A stretch of DNA of 64,000 nt, from positions 9,936 through 73,935 of the forward strand of contig PLYT01000005.1 of assembly GCA_003153475.1 (NCBI GenBank), read 5' to 3'. Positions within the stretch are counted from its first letter, which is position 1, and the number at the start of each line of letters is the position of its first letter. Positions 53,921 to 61,191 of the stretch are shown piece after piece. A program made the translations under genes and the position numbers. The notes under the pieces were generated by a model, which saw only the letters and a list, made by a program, of their open reading frames with translations, searched no databases and was not told the DNA's origin. Source of the stretch: Betaproteobacteria bacterium. Lineage in GTDB: Bacteria; Pseudomonadota; Gammaproteobacteria; Burkholderiales; Casimicrobiaceae.

Positions 53921-54727
53921 ATGACCTCGGCCCATGTTGCGCTGAAAGGCGTCACCAAACGCTTCCCCGCCAGCGCGGGAGGACAGGCGGTCCATGCGCT
54001 CGGACCGATCGATCTTTCTATCCGGCAGGGCGAGTTCTTTGCGGTCGTCGGGCCGTCCGGCTGCGGCAAGTCGACTTTGCTCGAGCTCATCGCCGGACTC
54101 ACCCCGGCGAGCGAGGGGCAGATCGAATTCGAAGGGCGGGCGATCGAGAACGAAATCCCCGACGGGATCGGCGTCGTGTTTCAGGAGGATGCCTGCTTTC
54201 CCTGGCTCTCCGTTCGCGAGAACGTCGAGTTCGGCCTGCGCAAGGCCGGGGTCGCGCCTGATGAAAAAGCCCGCCGCGTCCGCGATGCCATTGCGATGAT
54301 GGGCCTAGGCGAGTTCGCGCCGAGCTACCCGGCGCAGCTTTCGGGCGGAATGCGCCAGCGCGTCTGCATCGCCCGCACGCTGGTGGCGAAGCCGCGTCTT
54401 CTGCTGCTGGACGAGCCGTTCGGTGCACTCGACCAGCAGACGCGCCTCCTGATGGGCGACGAAGTGTTGCGCCTGTGGCGGGAGATCGGCGCCACGGTGT
54501 TCCTGATTACGCATGCGCTCGACGAGGCCGCGATGCTCGCCGACCGGATCGCGGTAATGTCGGCGCGGCCCGGCACGGTGATCGACATGGTCGAGACTCA
54601 CTGGCCGCGCGAGCGCGACAGCCGGATCGTCGAGCAGGAGAGCTTCGGTGCGACAACCAGCCGGTTGTGGAAGACCTTGCGCGAGGAATCGATGAAGACG
54701 ATGGGTCGATCGGCCGCCGCGACATGA
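53921..54727 (+). CDS. NitT/TauT-type ABC transporter ATPase
   Basis: The 268-residue product has Walker A GPSGCGKST, Q-loop VFQEDACFPW, signature LSGGMRQRV, Walker B LLLLDEP and H-loop LITHALDEA. Length is typical of SsuB/TauB-like ATPases; unlike the ATPase at 6512, it has no extra C-terminal domain. Its stop overlaps the next start (ATGA at 54724). Confidence 0.93.
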   Translation: MTSAHVALKGVTKRFPASAGGQAVHALGPIDLSIRQGEFFAVVGPSGCGKSTLLELIAGLTPASEGQIEFEGRAIENEIPDGIGVVFQEDACFPWLSVRENVEFGLRKAGVAPDEKARRVRDAIAMMGLGEFAPSYPAQLSGGMRQRVCIARTLVAKPRLLLLDEPFGALDQQTRLLMGDEVLRLWREIGATVFLITHALDEAAMLADRIAVMSARPGTVIDMVETHWPRERDSRIVEQESFGATTSRLWKTLREESMKTMGRSAAAT

Positions 54728-55476
54728 GACGGGTGAGGCTCTACCAGGTTGGCGTCATCGCCGGCCTTCTGTTGCTGCTCGAAGCGCTCTGTCTCGCCGG
54801 CGTCATCGACAAGATCACGATGCCGCCGCCGCACCGGATCGCGGTCGATCTGGTCAAGCTGCTTCTCGCCGGCAAGCTCTACCCGGAAATCGGCAAGAGC
54901 CTGGCCAACGTCCTGCTGGCTTTCGGGCTGGCGTACTCGACCGGGATCGTCACCGGCACCGTGTTGCACGGGTACAGGACGGCCAGGGAGACGCTCGATC
55001 CGCTGTTCGCGACCTATTACGCGATTCCGGTTTTCGCTTTCTATCCGCTGTTCATCGTGATCTTCGGTCTGGGCGACGGGCCGCAGGTGCTGATCGGATT
55101 CCTGCTCGGCGTCGTCGCCGTCATCGTCACCATGCTGAACGGGCTCGACCGGGTGCCGCGCGTTCTGAGGAAGACGGCATCGATCTGCCGCATGGGGCCG
55201 TTCGAAACGGCGGTGCACGTGACGCTCCCGTTCTGCGCGCCCTACCTATTGACCGCGGCGAAGCTCGCGCTGGCCTACGCCTTCATCGGCGTGATCGGCT
55301 CGGAATTTATCATGGCCCGCAGCGGCATGGGCTACGAGATCGGCTACGCCTATACCAATTTCGACAATGCGACGATGTATCCGCTGATCGTCCTGATCCT
55401 GCTTTTGTCGATTGTCATGAACGGCGTTCTCACCCACTGGGAGAAACTGCTTCTCGCCAGGAGAGGCCAACGTTGA
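54724..55476 (+). CDS. NitT/TauT-type ABC permease, first of two
   Basis: The 250-residue product has six TM segments and an EAA-like loop VLRKTASICRMGPFETAVHV. It overlaps the ATPase gene by four bases and the next permease by one base. Two distinct permeases suggest a heterodimeric channel, unlike the usual homodimer in this family. Confidence 0.9.
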   Translation: MRRVRLYQVGVIAGLLLLLEALCLAGVIDKITMPPPHRIAVDLVKLLLAGKLYPEIGKSLANVLLAFGLAYSTGIVTGTVLHGYRTARETLDPLFATYYAIPVFAFYPLFIVIFGLGDGPQVLIGFLLGVVAVIVTMLNGLDRVPRVLRKTASICRMGPFETAVHVTLPFCAPYLLTAAKLALAYAFIGVIGSEFIMARSGMGYEIGYAYTNFDNATMYPLIVLILLLSIVMNGVLTHWEKLLLARRGQR

Positions 55477-56222
55477 TGGGCGACAGAGCGAAATCGCTGC
55501 GCAACACGATCGTCCTCATCGCCGGATTGCTCGTTTTCTGGCAGCTGATGTACGCGGTCATCGGTGAGGTGGCGATGCGATCGCCGTGGCAGACGATGCG
55601 CTACACGGTGACGCTTGTTGAGACCGATTTTTTCTGGGTCCATCTGACGAACACGCTGCAGGCCTTTGCCGTCGCGCTCGTGCTCTCGGTAGTCCTCGGG
55701 CTCCTGATCGGCTTTGCGCTGGGCCTCCATCGGCTGTCAGCGGAAGCGATGGAGCCTATGCTGGTCGCGCTCTATTCGATCCCGAAGATCACGCTCTATC
55801 CGATCATCCTGCTCGCCTTCGGGCTGGGCATGTCGGCCAAGATCGCGTTCGGCGCGATCCACGGCATCATTCCGGTCGCTCTGTTCACGCTCAACGCGGT
55901 GCGCAGCACCAAGCCGATCCTGGTCAAGACCGGGCGCGTGCTCAAGCTGAGCCCGCCGGCCATGGTGCGCTCGATCCTGTTTCCGGCGGCGGTGCCCGAG
56001 ATTTTCACCGGATTGCGCGTCGGCTTTTCATTGACCCTGATCGGGACGGTGCTGGGCGAGATGTTCGCGGCGCAACACGGCCTCGGCTATCTGCTGATGA
56101 ACGCGATCGGCCTCTACAACGTTGACGTGATCATGTCGGTGACGTTTCTGCTGGTCGTTTTTGCGGCGGGCGTCAACGGGATTCTGCTCGCGGTCGATCG
56201 CCGGCTGCATTTCCGGGTCTAG
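55476..56222 (+). CDS. NitT/TauT-type ABC permease, second of two
   Basis: The ATG at 55476 shares its first base with the preceding stop, and a TTG three bases earlier is also possible; GGAGAG lies about ten bases ahead. The 248-residue product has six TM segments and the loop LVKTGRVLKLSPPAMVRSI. It is the last gene of the operon that begins with the ThDP enzyme. Confidence 0.9.
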   Translation: MGDRAKSLRNTIVLIAGLLVFWQLMYAVIGEVAMRSPWQTMRYTVTLVETDFFWVHLTNTLQAFAVALVLSVVLGLLIGFALGLHRLSAEAMEPMLVALYSIPKITLYPIILLAFGLGMSAKIAFGAIHGIIPVALFTLNAVRSTKPILVKTGRVLKLSPPAMVRSILFPAAVPEIFTGLRVGFSLTLIGTVLGEMFAAQHGLGYLLMNAIGLYNVDVIMSVTFLLVVFAAGVNGILLAVDRRLHFRV

Positions 56223-56252
56223 CGGTCGGGATCGGGCCGGGACGCCGGTTCG

Positions 56253-56996
56253 CTAGGCCGCGGCCAGGGGCGCCATCGACGCGCCTTCGATCCGATGCCG
56301 CGCGAACGCCCGGGCGATGAATCCCGAGCGCTTCATCTCCTCGACGAAGTCGTGCAGGTATTTCGCGCCGGCGTCGCGCCCGCGCGGCGTGCCCATCGCC
56401 TGATTGATCGCCATGAATCGACCCGGCAGCAGGCGAAAGCCCGGTATCCGGCGCGCGGCTTCTTCGAGTTGCGGCTTGACCCCGGCGATGCAGTCGAGCT
56501 CGCCTTTCGTCCACAGCTCGAGCACGGCTTCGAACGAGCTCGCACGAACGAGCGTCGCCTCTTTGAGCTCGCGCGTCAGGAACAGGTCATAAGCGCTGCC
56601 GACGATGACGCCGACGCGCGTGCCGGGCCGGTCGATCCCGGCGTTGTCGCCGATCGGAGAACGATCCGCCACGAGATAAACGCCTTCGATGACGACGTAG
56701 GCGGCTGTGAAGCGGATGTCGGCCGCGCGCAGCGGATCGATCGCCAGAAAGCAGATGTCCCAGGCTCCGGATGCAAGGGCGGCTACGACCTTGCCGGCGG
56801 CGTCGTAGGGCACGAAGTCGACCGGCACGCCGAGGCACCGCGCCAGCTCGCGCGCGAGATCGGCCGAAATACCGCTTGCTTCGCCGGTCGCCGGGTTCCA
56901 CGCCGCAAGCACCGGGTTGCCGTAGTTGAACGCGGCGCGAAGCCTGCCCGAAGGCGCGAGCTCGGCGACGACGGCGGGCGGCGCGAGAGGCGTCAT
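56253..56996 (-). CDS. Family 3 solute-binding-like protein without signal peptide
   Basis: The 247-residue product has the amino-acid-binding (family 3) fold: LRAAFNYGNPVLAAW, GISADLARELARCLGVPVDFVPY and WDICFLAIDPLRAADI. It lacks a signal peptide, starting MTPLAPPAVVAELAPSGRL. Its ATG overlaps the gshA stop (ATGA), so it is translated from the gshA message and the short N-terminus appears real. A cytoplasmic ligand-binding role is therefore possible. Other options are degeneration of an exported protein or a mis-set start. Confidence 0.75.
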   Translation of the reverse strand: MTPLAPPAVVAELAPSGRLRAAFNYGNPVLAAWNPATGEASGISADLARELARCLGVPVDFVPYDAAGKVVAALASGAWDICFLAIDPLRAADIRFTAAYVVIEGVYLVADRSPIGDNAGIDRPGTRVGVIVGSAYDLFLTRELKEATLVRASSFEAVLELWTKGELDCIAGVKPQLEEAARRIPGFRLLPGRFMAINQAMGTPRGRDAGAKYLHDFVEEMKRSGFIARAFARHRIEGASMAPLAAA

Positions 56997-58519
56997 TCGT
57001 TAAGGCGCAATGGCGCCAGGTAGAGCTGCCGGTAGGCTTCGAACGGGATCGTTTCCGAGGCTTCGATCTGCCGCTGTTCGGCGAGCGACTCCTCGGCAAG
57101 CCGCGCGTAGCGGACAGCGACTTCGTCGGCGAGCGGCAGCTTGAGGATCGCTTCGCGATGCGCGCGCGACTGCTCGAGCACGAAATGGACGTACGAATTG
57201 CCGTGGTCGCGCGCCATCGCCTCCAGGACGCGCGCCGACGGCGTCGCCGCAGGGTCGTTCAGCGCCGCGACAGCCGAGGCCAGCGCATCGCGATGGGCGT
57301 TGCCTCCGTTCGCCTGATCGAGCGCCGCAGCGAACGGTGCGCACTCGGCCAGGATCTCGGCGCCCCAGTCGGACAGCCGCACTTCGCCCGCGCCGCGGAC
57401 GAGTCGCAATCCGGGCTCCCGGCCGCGCGATGCGACGCGCTGCTTGTTGCCGACGATGGCCGAGAGCTCCTGTGCCGTATCGGGCGGACTCGGCGTCAGC
57501 GCGCAATGCAGCAGGAATACGTCGAGCATGCGCACGGTGGCCGCGGTGATGCCGATCGCATGAAAGGGATCGAGATCCATCAGCCGGACTTCGACGTACT
57601 CGACCCCGCGGTCGCGCAGCGCATGCAGCGGCCGCTCGCCGGGATTGATCACCCGTTTCGGGCGGATGGTCCCGTAGAATTCGTTTTCGATCTGCAGCAG
57701 CGTCGTCCCGAGCTGCCGGTATTCGTCGCCGTCGCGTACGCCTATCGCCTCGTAGGGCGGGTAGGGCTTGGTCAGCGCTTCCTGCAGCGACGCTACATAG
57801 CTCTTCAGGTTGTTGTAACTGACGGCGAGCGAGCCTTGCGCGTCGCTCTGGTAGCCCAGTCGCCCCATGCGCAGCGACGTCGCGTGCGGCAGGTAGAGCG
57901 TATCGCCGGAGAGGCGCTGCAGCTCGTGCGCGCGGCCCGCGACGAAGCTCGAGCACACGGCAGGCGAAGCGCCGAACAGATAGAGCAGGAGCCACGCGTT
58001 GCGGCGGAAGTTGCGGATCAGCGCGAAATAGTCGTCATTGCTGCGCTTGTCGGGCAGCGAAAAATTGTAGTGGATGCCGGAGATCGTCTGCATGCGCCGG
58101 CCGTAGCGATGCGACAGGCCCATGCGGTAGACGGTCTTGGCACGGCCGACGTTCGACGTGCCGTAGCGGCCGAGCGGAATCGCGTCGTCCGCGGGCAGGC
58201 GGCACGGCATGCTCGCGGCCCAGAGCAGCTCGTCGCCGATGGCCCGGTAGACGATCTGGTGAATCTCGGTCAGCTCGTCGAGGCACGATTGCGCGCTGGT
58301 GTGCACACCGGTGATCAGCTCCGCTTGCGACTCGCTGAAATCGGTAGTGACGAACGGATGCGTCAGCGCGGAGCCCAGCCTCGCCGGGTGCGGCGTCGTT
58401 GCCAGCATGCCGTCGGGTCGTACGCGCAGGCTCTCCTTTTCGATACCGCGGCGCAGGTGGGAAAGCACCTCGCGCGGAGGCATCGGCATGGCGACGCGCT
58501 CCATCGCTTCAGCGGACAT
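56993..58519 (-). CDS. gshA: Glutamate--cysteine ligase
   Basis: From the ATG at 58519 the 508-residue product fits the gammaproteobacterial-type GshA (about 518 residues in E. coli). It has GIEKESLRV near the start, TDFSESQAELIT, GIHYNFSLP, YVEVRLMDLDPF and GNKQRVASRGREPGL. It catalyses ATP-dependent joining of glutamate and cysteine, the first step of glutathione synthesis. The upstream extension of the open frame to 58855 is Arg-rich and rejected. No gshB is in the window. The downstream solute-binding-like gene overlaps its stop. Confidence 0.95.
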   Translation of the reverse strand: MSAEAMERVAMPMPPREVLSHLRRGIEKESLRVRPDGMLATTPHPARLGSALTHPFVTTDFSESQAELITGVHTSAQSCLDELTEIHQIVYRAIGDELLWAASMPCRLPADDAIPLGRYGTSNVGRAKTVYRMGLSHRYGRRMQTISGIHYNFSLPDKRSNDDYFALIRNFRRNAWLLLYLFGASPAVCSSFVAGRAHELQRLSGDTLYLPHATSLRMGRLGYQSDAQGSLAVSYNNLKSYVASLQEALTKPYPPYEAIGVRDGDEYRQLGTTLLQIENEFYGTIRPKRVINPGERPLHALRDRGVEYVEVRLMDLDPFHAIGITAATVRMLDVFLLHCALTPSPPDTAQELSAIVGNKQRVASRGREPGLRLVRGAGEVRLSDWGAEILAECAPFAAALDQANGGNAHRDALASAVAALNDPAATPSARVLEAMARDHGNSYVHFVLEQSRAHREAILKLPLADEVAVRYARLAEESLAEQRQIEASETIPFEAYRQLYLAPLRLNE

Positions 58520-58755
58520 ACGGAAGCCTCGCCGCGCGTGCGGGCGCCGGCGCGCGATCGGCGCGGGCAATGGCAGCCATATTCCGCAGGCGAATCGCGG
58601 TGAACGTCGGGGACATGGGGTTCGGAAGGCTTTCGAGTCGCGCAATTGTAGCGGCTTTCCGCGCCGGCATCTCGATCCGCCAATAGTCCGCAGGCAACGA
58701 CGGTGCGGCGCGACCGCAGTACAATCGACAGGCATCGTCCACGCCGGGAGCACGG

Positions 58756-59757
58756 ATGCTCGACTTCGGAAAGCACGGCCTGATTCGACCATTCGCAATG
58801 ATCGCGCTCGCGGCCGCGGTGGTGGCCCCGCCAGCGCTTGGCCAGACGCTCCCACCCGGGTATCCGGACCACACGATCAAGATCATCGCACCGGTGCAGC
58901 CCGGCGGCGGCGTCGATCTGGTCGCGCGCACCGTCGCCGATCGACTCGGCCGGGCGTTGGGCGTGCCCATCGTCGTCGACAACCAGAGCGGCGGCGGAGG
59001 GGTCGTTGGATCGCTTGCCACCGCGCGCGCCGCGCCCGATGGCTACACGCTTATGGTCGGCTATGTCGGCACGCATGGGACCAATCCGGCCGTGCGGAAG
59101 CTCCCTTACGACGCGATCAACGATTTCACGCCGATCGCGATGATCGCGGGCACGCCAAACGTATTGATCGTGCCCCCATCGGTACCGGTGAACACGCTGC
59201 AGGAATTCGTCGCGTATGTTAAGGCGCACCCCGGCAAGCTCTCCTACGGCTCGTCGGGTCCCGGGACGCTGACGCATCTGGCGATGGAGCAGCTCAAGGT
59301 CGCCGCCAATCTCGACATCGAGCACGTTGCCTATCGCGGCATCGGCCCGGCCATCACCGACATTCTCGGCGGACAGACGCAGGCGCTGTTCCCGGGCCTT
59401 GCCGCAGCCCTGCCGCACATCAAGGCGGGCAAGATGAAGCCGCTCGCCGTCACCGGTACCAGGCGTCATCCGCTGCTACCCGACGTGCCGACGTTCGACG
59501 AGTTGGGCTACAAGGGGTTCGACGGCGTGCAATGGTATGGCATCGTCGGTCCGGCGAACCTGCCGGCCCCGATCGTCAAACGGCTTAACGAAGAGATCGG
59601 GAAGCTGCTGCAAAGCCCCGATCTGGCCGAGCGGCTTTCCGGTGAAGCGCTGCAGCCGATGCCGATGACGCCGGAGCAATTCGGGCAGTACATGCGCGAC
59701 GACATCGCCAAATGGTCGAAACTCGCGAAGGACCGCGGCATCCAGATTGGTGAATGA
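58756..59757 (+). CDS. Bug/TctC-family periplasmic binding protein
   Basis: The 333-residue product has a signal peptide (IALAAAVVAPPALG) and the family pattern: YPDHTIKIIAPVQPGGGVD, VVDNQSGGGGVVGS, YDAINDFTPIA and the YGSSGPGTLTHLA loop. Bug proteins are highly expanded in Burkholderiales and bind carboxylates; most have no dedicated TctAB permease, as here. Its stop overlaps the start of the MmgE/PrpD gene, so the ligand may be a substrate or relative of that pathway. It is divergent from gshA across 236 bp. Confidence 0.95.
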   Translation: MLDFGKHGLIRPFAMIALAAAVVAPPALGQTLPPGYPDHTIKIIAPVQPGGGVDLVARTVADRLGRALGVPIVVDNQSGGGGVVGSLATARAAPDGYTLMVGYVGTHGTNPAVRKLPYDAINDFTPIAMIAGTPNVLIVPPSVPVNTLQEFVAYVKAHPGKLSYGSSGPGTLTHLAMEQLKVAANLDIEHVAYRGIGPAITDILGGQTQALFPGLAAALPHIKAGKMKPLAVTGTRRHPLLPDVPTFDELGYKGFDGVQWYGIVGPANLPAPIVKRLNEEIGKLLQSPDLAERLSGEALQPMPMTPEQFGQYMRDDIAKWSKLAKDRGIQIGE

Positions 59758-61130
59758 TGGCCAACGACGCGCCCATCGCGACTGACGTCGACGCGCCGCC
59801 GATCACCCGCATCCTCGCCGACTTCGTTGCGGCGCATCCGTCGCGCGGATGGGATGCGAGCGTAGACCGTCAGGCGCATCGAAGCGTGCTCAACTGGGTC
59901 GGCTGCGCAATCGGCGCATCGCGCCATCCGGCCGTCGAAGCCGCGCTTGCCGCGGCCACCGAGCTCGCGCCCGGCGCGCAGGCGATGATCCTTGGACGAA
60001 GCGAGCGTCTCGACATCGCAAGCGCCGCCCTCGTCAACGGCATCAGCTCGCACACGTTCGATTTTGACGACACCCATCTGAAGACGATCATTCACCCGGC
60101 CGGTCCGGTCGCTTCCGCCGCCCTGGCGCTGGCCGAACATCGTCGAGCGAGCGGCCGCGAACTGATCGATGCGATCGTCCTGGGCATCGACGTCGAGTGC
60201 CGCATCGGCAACGCGATCTACCCGGACCACTACGATCGGGGCTGGCACATCACCGGCTCGACCGGCATGCTCGGCGCGGCGGCCGCCTGCGCCCGGATCC
60301 TCGAGCTCGACGCCGGCAGGACGGCGATGGCGCTGGGCATCGCCGCATCGCAACCGATCGGCGTGCGTGAACAATTCGGCTCGATGACCAAGGCGTTTCA
60401 TATCGGCGGAGCCGCACGTGCCGGACTCATGTCGGCATTGATGGCGCGGCACGGCTACACCGCGTCGAGGCGTGCCCTCGAAGCGCCGCGCGGCCTGATG
60501 CAGACTTACTCGACCAAATGCGACTGGCGAGAGGTCACCGACGAGCTCGGCCTGCGTTTCGAGATCTCGTTCAACACCTACAAGCCGTTCGCCTGTGGCA
60601 TCGTCATTCATCCCTGCATTGAGGGCTGCCGTCAGCTGCGCGATGCACATGGTTTGCGCGCCGACGACATCGAGCGCATCGATTTGCTCGTGCATCCGCT
60701 GGTGCTCGAGTTGACCGGCAAGCGCGCGCCCAAGAGCGGACTTGAAGCCAAGTTCAGCGTCTACCACGCCTGTGCCGCGGCCATTTTGTTCGGCCAGGCC
60801 GGCGAAGCCGAATTTTCGGACGCGATCGCCGCGCGCGCCGACGTAATCGCGCTGCGCGATCGCGTTCACGCCAGCGTGGACGCGTCGATCGGCGAATCGG
60901 CTGCCGACGTGACGATTCATTGCAGGGACGGCCGCGATCTGCACCTCGAGGTCGCGCATGCGATCGGCAGCCTGCAGCGGCCGATGAGCGACGCCGACCT
61001 CTCGCGCAAGTTCCACGGGCTGGTCGATCCTGTCCTCGGCGCCGCGCGCGCCCGGCGTCTGGTCGAGCTCTGCGGCACGCTCGCCGACGCCGACAACGTC
61101 GACGCGCTCAAGGCGGCGGCGACGGACTAG
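59754..61130 (+). CDS. MmgE/PrpD family protein
   Basis: The 458-residue product (ATG at 59754; a second ATG follows directly) shows the MmgE/PrpD pattern: LNWVGCAIG, the active-site-like HTFDFDDTH, GSTGMLGAAAA, FGSMTKAFHIGGAARAGL and YKPFACG. Members include 2-methylcitrate dehydratase and other hydratases/dehydratases acting on hydroxy-tricarboxylates or related acids. No prpB, prpC or acnD is nearby, so a 2-methylcitrate role is not supported. It is coupled to the Bug protein gene, giving an uptake-conversion pair for an unknown carboxylate. Confidence 0.9.
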   Translation: MMANDAPIATDVDAPPITRILADFVAAHPSRGWDASVDRQAHRSVLNWVGCAIGASRHPAVEAALAAATELAPGAQAMILGRSERLDIASAALVNGISSHTFDFDDTHLKTIIHPAGPVASAALALAEHRRASGRELIDAIVLGIDVECRIGNAIYPDHYDRGWHITGSTGMLGAAAACARILELDAGRTAMALGIAASQPIGVREQFGSMTKAFHIGGAARAGLMSALMARHGYTASRRALEAPRGLMQTYSTKCDWREVTDELGLRFEISFNTYKPFACGIVIHPCIEGCRQLRDAHGLRADDIERIDLLVHPLVLELTGKRAPKSGLEAKFSVYHACAAAILFGQAGEAEFSDAIAARADVIALRDRVHASVDASIGESAADVTIHCRDGRDLHLEVAHAIGSLQRPMSDADLSRKFHGLVDPVLGAARARRLVELCGTLADADNVDALKAAATD

Positions 61131-61191
61131 CGGCAACAAGGCGCGATGGGCGATCGACTCGCCCTCGCCGTGCTGGAGGGCGGTCAGCGTT

